The notes under the pieces were generated by a model, which did not search any database, was not told the origin of the DNA, and was given only the letters and a program-made list of their open reading frames with translations. A DNA stretch of 64,000 nucleotides, from NCBI GenBank assembly GCA_028023455.1, contig JAQFVV010006718.1, positions 62,001 through 126,000 on the forward strand. Reading direction: 5' to 3'. The position numbers and the translations under genes were made by a program. This stretch comes from Epiperipatus broadwayi. Lineage: Eukaryota > Onychophora > Udeonychophora > Euonychophora > Peripatidae. Of this stretch, positions 52,360 through 63,402 are shown one piece after another; positions within the stretch are counted from its first letter, which is position 1; the number at the start of each line of letters is the position of its first letter.

Positions 52360-53300
52360 TGTAACATTTATTTATATATGTTGCAAATATATTGGCATTT
52401 GGTAAAAACTAAAAAAAAAAAAAAAACGTACAATGAAAGTTAAATTATTCTTTCATATTTTTTTAATGTAATTAGAAATAAAAGTAGAATTGGAGAGAAC
52501 AAAAGAATTCCAAAAGTCAAAAAAAAGATAAGAGAAAGTAAAAATATTTTGGCTAATTAAAGATGGCCAAAAAACTTGATAAGAAAAGAGAACTTTATAA
52601 CGTAAATTTTATAAAGAATCTACAAGATTATAAACACAAAACGCCATGATAATAGCATGCGCAGAATCCGAAAACTCGACCTCTAGTATAAAAAGGAGGG
52701 GTTCGGTTGGAGGAACATCTTGTTTCGTTTGTTTCTCTAGTTGGTCTTGGATAACAATAATATATCCAAGATTGCTCTACACTGAAATAATTCAGCATGT
52801 CAGAGTGAATCGGAGCTTCTGCGGACATCGTGCCTGAAGATGTACACCAGAAAAGTCTTTGTGACCGACTAGGAGAATGGACCCCAAGATCAACCAATAA
52901 TCAAAGGCCGTGAGCTCATTTTAATCCTGAAAAACTATGCATAGTTATCTACAACCATCATGAATTCACTAAAACTTACCGGTAAGTTATGCTTCATTAT
53001 CCTGATTGTGACAAATTTAATCATTTTACCAACTACTCGTAAAAATAAGCTTATAACAGGACACTGATATAAACTTTCATTTAATTAATCAAGAGACTCT
53101 TGTGTACCCAAGAACTTTTAATTATTTATGTTAATTGATTTATTTTATTCATATTTCATGTCTGAATTAAGTGTGTTCTCTCCAATTTATTTGATAAATA
53201 ATTTACTTCAAACATTTTTTTAATCTATTAGAATAAAAATATTTCTAATATCAATTTTCATTTGTGCATTATTAATAATAGTTATTATTTTTTTATTATT
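52360..53300 (+). mobile_element. LTR-like copy with promoter, family of 55269 and 58533
   Basis: TGTAACATTTATTTATATATG starts directly after TATATATATAT and is followed by ATATTGGCATTTGGTAA and GTACAATGAAAGTT, shared with 55269 and 58533. A strong TATA box (52687-52694) is followed by an AGGAGGGGTTCGG stretch. Further on, CTTACCGGTAAGTTATG matches the TTACCAGTAAGTTATTA block of the copies at 57360 and 60390. The right end was not found. No gag or pol. Confidence 0.55.
52687..52694 (+). promoter_or_regulatory. TATA box of the LTR-like element
   Basis: TATAAAAA in a GC-richer context (CTCTAGTATAAAAAGGAGGG). The same position in the related copies also has TATAAAAAG (57039 and 60068), so conservation between copies supports promoter function. 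Confidence 0.6.
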
Positions 53301-54154
53301 AAATTTATTATTAGTTTAATAAGATTTAAAATGTAATTTACCTTTGCCAATATGTTTCAATAAGCCCAGGAATAATAATCTAAAAAAATAATTCTCGTTA
53401 CGGTATGATGTAATACCGATTAGTTTAAAAGTATTTTTCTTTTTTTTATTCATGAGACGTTATTTGACTATTTCAGCAGACTCTTTAGAATAAAAGGTTC
53501 TGGCACCCATATTAAATAAATTAAAAGCTGATTTCGTCAATAGCATAATTCTCCACAACTAATAGGCCGAATTTGATATAGCTATGTTTTTAGAATAGAA
53601 ATATAACTTTTTTCTTTTTGACATAGCTTGATCAACTCATGTGCAGTTTATATTAGCATGTAGAGGCCTATCAAAACGGAAAACGTTATAATATATATAT
53701 ATATCACTAAATATTTCTGCAGTAAATGAATATGTATACTCGTTATGAATATATATTTAGTATGTGTACATAAGAAATCAATAAGTAAGTTTTCTATTTA
53801 AATCTGTTGACATTTTAGCATTTTATGTTAAAAAAATGTGATTAATTTGAAAAAAAATCTTTATGCCACCCTCTAGCTAGTTGAAAACTAAACAACAATT
53901 GGAAATCAGTTAAATATTATAAGTAATCATGTGACATATTAAATGTCTCTATATACAATTTGTCAGGATTTTCTAAAATCATTTCAAACATTGTTATAAA
54001 GTCTTTCTGGCATATTAAAAACATTTCAGTAATTCTTCACTTCATTGCTTTACCTATTTCATAAGCTTCTAGAACTATTAGAAAAAATAAGGTGAACTAT
54101 TAATAAAGAAGATTTAAAATAATTAATTTAAAACAAAATTTAAAGTGACACCTA

Positions 54155-55219
54155 AATATAAATAAAAAATTATTTAATACATCAATCCAGCTTTCATATC
54201 TTATCAGGACATTATCAAGATTTTTTATACAAACACATGACCAACAACAGCAACTGTACCCAATAGATATTATTTACATTATATTACAATAAATATAATT
54301 AATATCACATGGCCAACTATTCTACATCAACTCCACCCAATAAATTATATTACAAAATGGGATGTGATGCACTGTGATTTCTTTTTCAAAGTCAGGAATC
54401 TCTCAGCCATTATGCTAGAAAAACCTATTAGCCACTTTCCCTTCCCATTCCTCACACTGTTATTTTCATATTCTTCTCTATCCTATTCCATCCCATTTCC
54501 ACAACTTAATCTTTGTCAACTCCATGGCCTTTATATCTAAATCCACATTAGCTTTTGCCAAACCCAGCATAAAAACCAAGAACCTCACTTTCTGTATAAT
54601 CACTGTACTTATATTTATTCTTCCACAACCTCATTATTTGTACCCTTTCTGCTTGCAGGAATTTGCATTCTATTAACAGCTGCATAATATTTACTATGCC
54701 TTTTTTCCATAACATGCAGATGAAATCACCCATATTTTTTCATTTATGTGTATATTCTTTTGTTGCTAAAGATTCTGTTCAAATGTTAAACAGTAAACTA
54801 CTTTCTTTGCTATTATCATAAATTAACCCACACCCAATATTCTGTTTACTTCTAAATATATTTAAACTCTTTTTACTATCAATATTACAGTTCTCCATCT
54901 CTCCAACATCCTATTTTTTATTAATGTATTTATTCTTCTATCCCATTCCTTCCCACTATAATGCTCAACAATTCTCCTAATATAATCATTCCACTTTTTG
55001 TATAAATATACTGACAAATTTTTTATCCTTCATACAGTACTACCTTTGAGTAACTATTCGACAACAACTCCAACCAATGGACATTTATTTATTGTAATGT
55101 AAATAATGTCCATTTGGTGGATGTACTGTAGATTAGTTGGTCATGTGACTATAAAAAGAAACATCTTGATAATGTCAAAAACTGGATTAATGTATTAAAT
55201 AAATTTTTTACTTATATTC
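54155..55219. mobile_element. Inverted-repeat element with a decayed coding core
   Basis: The left end (54158-54260: TTTAATACATCAATCCAG...ATTATCAAGA...CACATGACCAAC) is mirrored at the right end (55128-55215). The sequence inside each end, CTTGATAATGTC...ACTGGATTAATG, resembles a worn Penelope-type terminus. Further inverted or direct copies of a CAACTCCACCCAATAA-like block lie at 54330 and 55070. The coding core is listed separately. Confidence 0.6.
54370..55060 (-). pseudogene. Decayed element protein, family uncertain
   Basis: On the minus strand a broken frame reads LYKKWNDYIRRIVEHYSGKE, then DRRINTLIKNRMLERWRT (about 55010-54890), and later NIMQLLIECKFLQAERVQIM and KYKYSDYTESEVLGFYAGFG (54690-54548). 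The LLIEC..LQAER string recalls the Cys/His tail (H.L..C......R) of LINE reverse transcriptase proteins, but no RT catalytic box is visible. Stops and shifts break it. It lies between inverted terminal sequences, so it is element-borne. Confidence 0.45.
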
Positions 55220-55466
55220 TAGTGTCTGTTTCAATTTTTTTAATGTGACTATTTTAAATTTTATATATTGTACCATTTACATATATATGGTACAAGTATG
55301 TTGGCATTTGGTAATATTGAAAAGCTAAATAAATAGAAAAATGTAAAAATTGTTTAATAGATGTAATTAAGTTTTTTTAAAGTATAATTTATTTTTATAT
55401 TTATGTACAATGAAAGTTATTTGTGTTTCGTATTATCTATTTAATTAAAATAGTTGAAGTTAGAAG

Positions 55467-56818
55467 GGTTGTCATCGATTAGTCGCTAAAAGCTGCCCAG
55501 GGGCGTTCTACCTAGTTAAAAGCACATTAAAATGCCATTTACTAGGCATACCTATTAGTAGGCCTACATATATATATGCTGTCAATAATATTATACCGTA
55601 ACATATATACATATTTTGAGGGGTTTTTTTGCGTGTAAAAAAAAAAGTCACTCTTTGACACCTTCAATAGGCTTAGCAGTTGCTATGAAACTTTCGCAAT
55701 TTACATTTCCAGTATTTGTTCTCTTTTGGGATTTTAGAATTGTAGTGTAAGTAATTGTGCAAATGTTTATTTTAAATTTTTTTAACTCGTTTCAATGGAT
55801 GTGGTATTTGTTATTTTAAATTTTAATATCGCAAACAACAACCACTAGAGACATGGTCAATTGTCAAAATTTGGGGAAGGGTGTTTTTAACCAGCCCTCC
55901 GACGAAGTAACGTCACTCGCGAGATTTTAGAGTCGAGATTTAGAAAATGGCCACAAGTTTGATCAACATTTTCATCAGGAGAGTGTTCTACTTGTTGTTG
56001 AATTAAAATCTTTTGAAGGTGATTATTGTAATTGTATGCAATAGTTATGTTTTGTGTTTGTTTCTGAAAAAAATTTTGTCAGTCCAAAAAATTTGTTACT
56101 ATTATTTCTTGAAATATTGACGAGTGAAATGTTTTTTGTTTGTTCACTAAATAAATGTTTCGTCTAAGTTAGAAGAAACGTAAAATTATTTTCGGGTTTT
56201 TAGTTAATTAAAAAATCGATCGATATAGTTAAAAAACGAGGGGGGGGGGTCAAATTACAAGCAGATTTTTTTAAAAAACAAATCAAATATTACTTTTATT
56301 TCAAACAAGTACAATTAAAAACAGATTTCCATAAAATGTTTTGTTTTGTTTTGGTTAAAAAATATCAAATTAAAAACACATTTTAAAAAAAGAAAAATTT
56401 ATTTTTACTTAAATGAAATGAAAGTAAAAACAGATTTTTTTTTGTAAAAAAAAAAAAAAAAGGTTTACTTTTATTTAAAACAGAAAAAAAAAAGTTGTAT
56501 TCAATCGCGGGCCCATAAGAAAAAAATTCGGCTAGAAAATGTTAGATTGAATCGTGCGTGCGGTAGTAGAAAATGTTATATTGAATCCTAAAATGGAAAA
56601 ACATATTTAACAAAAAAAAGCTTTATTTTTATTTTAATTAAAAAAAAAAGGTTATATAGAATTATGCTAAAATATGTTAGAAGAATGAATCACTTCTTTT
56701 TTTTGTTTTAAGCTACAATATGTTAGATTGAAACACGTGCCAGGGAATGTTGTATTGAATCGTTTTTGTTTAGCAACAGTGCCATCGAGTGGGATATGGT
56801 GGCTATTCGACGACAACT
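55467..56818. mobile_element. 1.35-kb non-autonomous TIR element with 8-bp target duplication
   Basis: Its ends are GGTTGTCATCGATTAGTC and the reverse complement of AGTTGTCGTCGAATAGCC (18-bp TIRs, 4 mismatches). GTTAGAAG stands on both sides (55459-55466 and 56819-56826), and the related copy at 59460 is uninterrupted at this point, showing a real insertion. An 8-bp duplication fits hAT, P or Merlin-type transposases. No transposase remains; the interior has A/T-rich repeats of ACAGATTTTTTT and AATGTTAGATTGAATCG types. Confidence 0.8.
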
Positions 56819-57038
56819 GTTAGAAGAAATAGACATACAGGTTATTAATCCAGATAAACAAAATTAATTACAAATGTAAGAGATTACCATCAGTTGTTAC
56901 CAATAATTAAATATGGCCAAAACAATTTAAAAAAAGGTAACTTTGTAATTAAAAAAAAGAATGTACAATATTATCAACTTGCATTTTGATAACAAAAGAT
57001 AAAAACAAATTTGCAGAAATATCAAAACTGGTCGAAGT

Positions 57039-57047
57039 TATAAAAAG
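57039..57047 (+). promoter_or_regulatory. TATA box of LTR-like copy
   Basis: TATAAAAAG, followed by AAGAGTATAACTTTGATCAGGG. Conserved in the copy at 60068 and, with a changed context, at 52687. At 59694 the matching copy has lost it (GGTCGAAGGTATGATCAGGG). Confidence 0.55.
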
Positions 57048-58020
57048 AAGAGTATAACTTTGATCAGGGTCTGTCTGTTCTTTTTTTTTGGATGGCTGTT
57101 TGTGTGGTTTCCTGAGAGGGAAAAATGTGTCTATCCAGGGCTACTCGTATCCTGAAGCAAGTCATCATGTGGGAGTAAATGGAGCCTTTGTGGAAGCCTT
57201 TCACAATTAAGAGTTCACTCCAAATAGTTTCGAGTCTACCCTTACTACAGACCAGGAATCTGAAAATGTCAATGGAAAAAATACCAATGATATCTTTATC
57301 CCAAGAAAACCATGCATGCTACAATAATCAAAGATCTACATAAACCTGCAGAACCTACTCGTAAGTTGTCACTCTTACTCTAAGTTGTGTTGGATAAATA
57401 TGTTCATAAATCAAACTGAACCCAACTAGAAGCTTCCAAAACAATTAAAGAACATTCATTTCTATTTTCAAATGAACTGTTAATTATTTGATTAACATTA
57501 TTATCTGAATGAGCATGTGTATGTTCTTTCCCTTTTATTTATAATCATTGTTTAAATACTTGAATTTGTTTAATAAAATATTTACCATTAATAGAATCCT
57601 TTCATTGTCCATTTTTAATTTGAATTTATTACATTTTGCTGTTAAATAATCATTTGAGAAATGCATAAATTATCTTTGTCAATAAGCTTGTTTAATAAAG
57701 CCTGGGATAAATCCATATAAAAGATTAAAGTGACAAATAATCAAAATCCCATTCTTACTTTGAGTTATCTATGGCAAATCTATACAATGTGATGCAATGG
57801 ATTAGGGGCCTACAGACCCTGGAATGCTCGTAAATAAATAAAAAACTGATTACACTGCCAATTCAAATTGAAAAAATATATTAGGTCAGTTTATCAGGGA
57901 ATAAAACTACGTTTTCAAAATATCTGAATTCATACATAAATGGATTTTTTTTCATAGTTTGATTAACTAGTACTTTATAATGTGTAAAATAAAACATAAA
58001 TCTACTGAAAATATTACATT

Positions 58021-58532
58021 GGTTTCCCAACATGTGACTTTGACACAATACAACCACAACCTGTGAAAAGTCATAATTGTATAAAAAAATATTACAATAT
58101 TTGTCTAAAGGGTAGAATTTGATGCCAATAACCAGAGAATAAATATGAAAGTTTTATATAAAAAATTATACATCTATAGAAAAAACAGATATCAGTTCAT
58201 GTAGACTTTAAGTCACATTGATGATTGGGTAGGCAGATACATAGCTCCAATATTCTTACACCCCAGTAAGTACAATATGACTGTGCTTCTTATGGCAAGA
58301 CTTATGAATGTGCTGTGGGTGTGCAGAGGAATGTGTGAATATTCCTCATTTTCACCATATTAGTCCCTAATAATGTGAGCTTAAAAGCCACACACCACTA
58401 GTGGATGGTCTACAGAAATATGTCAGCGGCGTTAATATATAAAAAAAAACAGTGAATAAGGAGTTAAGAATTATTGAGAATAAATTAAGTTCAAACCTTT
58501 ATTTTATACTCATTCCCTGACCCCAGATTTAT
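58021..58532. other. No recognisable feature
   Basis: Unassigned sequence between two copies of the TGTACC element. Nothing on either strand could be supported. Confidence 0.5.
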
Positions 58533-58811
58533 TGTACCATTTACATATATATGGTAGAAATGTGTTGGCATTTGATAATATTGAAAAGCTAAATAAATAA
58601 TAAAATTTAAAAATTGTTCAATAGACGTAATTTAGTTTTTTTAAAGTATAATTTATTTTTATATATGTACAATGAACGTTAAACCACTAAATATCATATG
58701 ATCATCATTTCTTATGCTTGTTCATAACTGTTATTAAAACAGGAAAAATTCTCCATATAGTAATGGCACTCAGGGCAAGCCAGAGTAGTCAATGGATGCC
58801 AGATCCAAATC

Positions 58812-58853
58812 TCTGCACTGAAGAAAACCCCAAGCCAGAAACTAGTTTGGGTA
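58812..58853 (+). ncRNA. Hammerhead-like ribozyme motif, stem II weakened
   Basis: CTGCA, CTGAAGA, AACCCCAAGCC, A, GAAA, CTAG, TT, TGGG. The core CTGANGA and GAAA are intact, TT is an allowed cleavage dinucleotide and GCA can pair with TGG-like bases only partly. Stem II pairing is poor compared with 59263-59306, so activity is doubtful. Confidence 0.55.
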
Positions 58854-59262
58854 TATTGCACAAATAGGCACTAGATAGAGACTTTAAGCACAAGACTTCT
58901 GGCATCCATTGATTACTCTGGCTTGCACTGAGAGACATTACTGTATGGAGAGCTTTGCCTGTTTTAATAACAGTTTTGAGCAAGCATAAGATATGGTGAT
59001 CATGTGTTTAGTGGTTTAATACCAAACCTGCCTAATAAGATAGTGGTGGCTATGGTTATTAAAGAAAAAAAGACACCAAAATATATGGATACTGAACTGA
59101 CTTCAGACCTATATGACCATATAAGTTAATGAGCTTGAATTGAAATATTATTGTGTTTTCAATTTTAGAGTTATAGTTTTGTAGTTAAGTAGAGATAAAA
59201 TGTGGCTGTGGGAGGGTTGAATTAGATCCTAATACATAGGTGCAATGCTCTCAGATCCAATG

Positions 59263-59306
59263 CTCCTCGCTGACGAAAGCCACAAGCTAGAAATTAGTCT
59301 GAGGAT
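59263..59306 (+). ncRNA. Hammerhead ribozyme, type I layout, complete
   Basis: Stem I strand CCTCG (59265-59269), core CTGACGA (59270-59276), stem II AGC-CACAA-GCT, A, GAAA (59290-59293), TTAG stem III, TC, then TGAGG (59300-59304). CCTCG pairs with TGAGG over five bases (one G-T) exactly next to the core. All invariant core bases are present. Confidence 0.75.
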
Positions 59307-60067
59307 ATTGGGTGAGTAGGAATTTAGTAGGTATTTTATGCACAAGCCTTTTGCCATCCATTGATTACTTTGGCATGCACTGAGTGGCACTACTCTATGG
59401 AGAGTTTTGCCTGTTACAATGAAAGTCATTTGTCTCATTTTATCTACTTAACTAAAATCATTGAAGTTGGAAGGAATAGATATACAGATTGTTAATCCAA
59501 ATAAACAAAAGTAACTACATTTGCAAAAAATTACCATCAGCTTTTACCAATAGTTAAAAAAAAAGCTCAAATAACTTATAAAAAAGTAACTTTGTAACTA
59601 AAAAATAAAAAAAATAATGTATAAGATGATCAACTTGTATTTTGATAACCAAAGATAAAAATAAATGTGCACAAATCTCAAAATTGGTCGAAGGTATGAT
59701 CAGGGTCTGTTGATTCTTTTCTTTTGGCCAGCTGTTTCCAAGGTCCTGGGTGGAAAAAATGTATCCATCCAGGGCTACTTATATGCTGAGCCAATTTTTC
59801 ATGCAGAAGTAAAAACCAGACTGTTTGTGGACATCTACTTTCATTCTTAAGAGGTCACTCCAATAAACTTTTGAGATTAGCATTACTACTGACAGAAATG
59901 TGAAAATGTCAATGGAATAAATACCAATGAGCTTTTCATCCCAAGAAACACATGCATGCTACAATAATCAAAAATCTACATAAACCTGCAGAACTTACCA
60001 GTATATTATTACTCATACCCTAACTTGAGTCTGATAAATATGCACATGAATCAAACTGTTTCGAAGT

Positions 60068-60076
60068 TATAAAAAG
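60068..60076 (+). promoter_or_regulatory. TATA box of tandem LTR-like copy
   Basis: TATAAAAAG in the same context as at 57039 (TCGAAGTTATAAAAAGAAGAG). Confidence 0.5.
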
Positions 60077-61032
60077 AAGAGTATAACATTGATCAGGGTC
60101 TGTCTGTTTTTTTGGATGGCTGTTTCTGTAGTCCTGAGAAGGAAAAAATGCATCCATCAAGGGCTACTCATATGCTGAAGCAAGTCATCATGTGGGAGTA
60201 AACAGAGCCTTTGTGGACGCCTTTCACCATTAAGAGTTCACTACAAATAGTTTCGAGTCTAGTCTTACTACAGTCCAGGAATCTAAAAATGACATTGGAA
60301 GAAATACCAATGATATCTTTAACCCAAGAAAACCATTCATGCCATAAAAATCAGAGATCTACATAAACCTGCAGAACTTACCAGTAAGTTATTACTTATA
60401 CCCTAACTTGTATCTGATAAATATGCACATACATCAAACAATCTAACTAGAAGCTTCCAAACCAACGTTAAAAAGACATTTATTTCTATTTTCAAAGAAA
60501 CTGTTTAATTATTTGGTTAACATTATTATCTGGATGAGCATATGTATGTTCTTTGCATTTTATTAATAATTATTATTAAAATATTTTAATTTGTTTATAA
60601 AATATTTTCTGCTAGTAGAACCCTTTCATGGTTCATTCTTAATTTGAGTTTATTAGAGTTTGCGGTTAACTAATCATGTGAGAAATGCATAAATTATGTT
60701 TGTTAATATGCTTGTTTAATAAAGCCTGGCGAAAATTCATATAAAAGATTAAAGTGACAAATCAAAATCCTAATCTTACTTTTAGTTATTTACTGTGAAT
60801 CTATGTGATGCAATGTGAAAGGTTCCGCGGTCTACAAACCTTTGCCCTCGTTTAAATTAAAAATCTGATTCTGCCAGCAATTTGAAGTGAAACAATATAT
60901 TAGTTCAGTTAATGAGGAAATATAACTATGTTTTATATTCAAATTGTTCCATTAACAGAATAAATTATTTTCGTAGTTTGATTAATAGCACTTCATAGTG
61001 TGTAAAATAAACCCTAAATCTACTGAGAATGT

Positions 61033-62392
61033 TACAATATAAAAGACAACTTTATGGACAAATTTTTTTAACCTTGAAATTTGATCATTTAAAATATATA
61101 CATTTTTCAACAGCTTGAAATGAATATATCAATAAGAAAAAAAGGGCTTCTGAACAAACTTATTTTGTTTTTACTTGAAGCCTAACAAATGTTCTGATAT
61201 TACTGGTATATATTATAAGTTTGTAAAATTAGCTTTCCCATATTTTTTTTTATAAAAAACTGAAATACATGCAGTGGTTTTTTGTATTATCATGGCAAAT
61301 ATCTACACAGTCTATAATTTATTCACGGAATTTCCCATTTTAATAGTTCTCATATATAATTGATAACTGTGAAATATTCCTGCAATCAGTACTTTCTTCA
61401 AGTATTATCTAACAAATAAAGCTCTCTTTTTAATTTAGAAATTTTATTTGTTTGTTTGTTTGTTTATTTTTAAATTGGGTATTTTATTTCTTTAGATGTA
61501 AAGTTAGAGTTTACTTTTATTATTTTTCTAACTTCTTGTTATCTGCATTCTTTTATAATCTTCTCCTCTCTCTCTTTCTCTTAAACAATATCAAATCAAA
61601 AAGGAGATTCATATATAGTGTAATGATATGATTTAGCTTCTAAACCTGCATTAAACTGACATTACATATATATTAATTATTAAATAACATAGAACAATTC
61701 TGCTTTTAAATATCCCCTCTCACAATATCTGGAAAACCCACAAATTCCACATTTGTTTATTATGTCAGGAGTATACTCGCCCAAGGACGCTATATGAGGG
61801 CGTGACTGTAAGTAATTAAAAAATTCTTTGGCTGGCGGTCATGCAATCATCAAAATAACAACAATAAAAAAAATCATTTTATAGCATTAATAGACAATAT
61901 AAAATTCATCATATAGAGTGAGCTGGTAGATTCATTGCGCTCTACCAATAAATAAATCAAAAATTTAATAAGTATATACATATTCCTTAATTGTCATTCA
62001 ATCTGGCAAGCGTATGCAATTATAATCAATAAAAAAATAACTTGGATGCTAGCAATCCTACCAATGAAAAGGGGTTTTACTTTATGCGGAATTAAGGATG
62101 GACTCGGAAGGTTGAGTTCGATTGGCATATTAATTCAAGTTAGAAGCAAAATATAAAACATGAAATACCAACAATAATTAATAATTTTACCACTCCAAAG
62201 TATGAGAATAAAATAAAAGCATAAAGAAAAATACAGAATGGTTTTAATTAGTTTATAGAGTGTCGTTAATATAGGTTAGATTACATGACCGGTCAATGGT
62301 TTCACACCATTCTCGATTAGATCAGACCATATTATATATACATTTCAAATATGTATTTTCAAATATTTCTTTATAAAGTTTATATATATATA
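61033..62392. other. No gene recognised; possible SINE fragments
   Basis: At 61770-61830 (CAAGGACGCTATATGAGGGCG) and 61915-61950 (GTGAGCTGGTAGATTCATTG) the sequence recalls tRNA-derived repeats, but no paired A and B boxes can be placed. Confidence 0.35.
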
Positions 62393-62545
62393 AAGTCAGA
62401 TGTCACATGACTTATATATAGCTTACACTTACAAATATGTAAAATTAAGACCATGCTAATGATCTCGAAACAAGCTTTTTTTTATTTATGATAAATGCTA
62501 CTACAAGAGAAGACATTCAAATCATTTTTATCTTGGATTGTCCCC

Positions 62546-62588
62546 ATCCCCAGACCGGTTTCGACCTGTGGGTCTCTTCAGTGAGGAG
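62546..62588 (-). ncRNA. Hammerhead ribozyme, type I layout, complete
   Basis: The minus strand reads CTCCTCA, CTGAAGA, stem II GACC-CACA-GGTC, GAAA, CCGG, TC, TGGGGAT. CTGANGA and GAAA are exact, stem II has four perfect pairs, TC is the expected cleavage site, and TCCTCA pairs with TGGGGA over six bases (one G-T). Stem III CCGG is self-complementary, which in such ribozymes favours cleavage as a dimer. Confidence 0.8.
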
Positions 62589-63224
62589 TTGGGACATTAG
62601 ATTCAAAAAACCAACTCAAGAAAAGCATTTATCTAAAAGTTAATTGTTAAAAGAAGGTCTGAAACTTTTAGACATCTACATGTCTTTAAAGTCAGCTCTC
62701 CAACTGAAAAAAATCATGTGGGCCTGAACTTCATTCAGATACTCCATATATTAGTAGGCTTAGCCATTTAATTTAGCCAAAGCCCCAACAGCAAAATAAT
62801 AATAGTAATAATAAAAAGTCAGATGTCACATGACTTATATATAGTTTGCACTTACAAATATGTAAAATTAAGAGCATGCTAATGATCTCTTGTAGTAGCA
62901 TTTATCATAAAAAAAGCTTGTTTAGAGATCATTAGCATGCTCTTAATTTTACATATTTGTAAGTGCGAGCTATATATAAGTCATGTGACATCTGAATTTT
63001 TATTATTACTTTTATTATTTTGCTGTTGGGGCTTTGGCTAAATTAAATGGCTATGCCTACTAATATATGGAGTATCTGAATGAAGTTCAGGCCCATATGA
63101 TCTTTTCAGTTGGAGAGCTGACTTTAAAGACATGTGGATGTCTAAAAGTTTCAGATCTTCTTCTAACAATTAACTTTTAGATAAATGCTTTGCTTGAGTT
63201 GGTTTTTTGAATCTAATGTCCCAA

Positions 63225-63266
63225 CTCCTCACTGAAGAGACCCATCGGTCGAAACCGGTATGGGAA
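63225..63266 (+). ncRNA. Hammerhead ribozyme, mirror copy
   Basis: CTCA, CTGAAGA, stem II GACC-CATC-GGTC, GAAA, CCGG, TA, TGGG. Same as the 62546 copy except the loop of stem II and TA in place of TC at the cleavage site (A is permitted at that position). Stem I keeps four pairs. Confidence 0.72.
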
Positions 63267-63402
63267 TGGTGACAATCCAAGATAAAAATGATTTGAATGC
63301 CTTTTCTTGTAGTAGCATTTATCATAAATAAAAAAAAAAGCTTGTTTAGCTTTTAGAATTTTTTTTATTTATTAGCATGCTCTTAATTTTATATATATAT
63401 TG

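Larger units (their letters stand above)
55269..58020 (+). mobile_element. LTR-like copy TGTACC..., split by a TIR element
   Basis: TGTACCATTTACATATATATGG starts after TTTTATATAT, and the first 25 bases form a hairpin (TTGTACCATT...ATGGTACAA). GTACAATGAAAGTT at 55409 and AAAATAGTTGAAGTTAGAAG up to 55466 match 58666-58680 plus 59416-59472. The copy then resumes at 56819 with GTTAGAAGAAATAGACATACAGG, runs through a TATA box at 57039, and carries TTTAATAAAGCCTGGGATAAA (polyadenylation-like) near 57690. The end near 58020 is where similarity to 61032 stops. Confidence 0.65.
58681..59415. mobile_element. Hammerhead-bearing element inserted in the LTR-like copy
   Basis: The host copy reads ACAATGAACGTT (58669-58680) before and ACAATGAAAGTC (59416-59427) after, a duplication of about 11-12 bp. 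The inserted 735 bp holds an inverted-repeat unit (arms 58681-58803 and 58890-59022, both with CTGTTATTAAAACAGG and a GATGCCAGA core) around one hammerhead, followed by a full plus-strand unit (59023-59415) with a second one. Both units end GAG(A/C)(G/T)TTTGCCTGTT. No coding capacity. The inverted-plus-direct layout recalls the complex terminal repeats of Penelope-like elements. Confidence 0.75.
58533..61032 (+). mobile_element. LTR-like copy TGTACC..., interrupted by a hammerhead element, then a tandem partial copy
   Basis: TGTACCATTTACATATATATGG starts the copy. At 58680 it is interrupted, and resumes at 59416 with ACAATGAAAGTC. It continues to about 60058, where it jumps back: 60062 onward repeats TCGAAGTTATAAAAAGAAGAG and the downstream part through TTTAATAAAGCCTGG (60717) to 61032. 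The tandem arrangement suggests unequal exchange. No gag or pol. Confidence 0.65.
62393..63398. mobile_element. Inverted pair of hammerhead-bearing Penelope-like termini
   Basis: A 1-kb inverted repeat centred near 62906. The left unit reads CAGATGTCACATGACTTATA...AGCATG, a minus-strand hammerhead at 62546-62588 and GCCCCAACAGCAAAATAAT. A central half unit then inverts, and the same blocks follow in reverse with a plus-strand hammerhead at 63225-63266. Arms match at roughly 95 percent by eye and are bounded by (AT)n on both sides. No protein is encoded. The layout (hammerhead in inverted terminal repeats) agrees with what is known of Penelope-like elements, but this unit differs in sequence from the 49.8/58.7-kb family. 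Confidence 0.75.
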
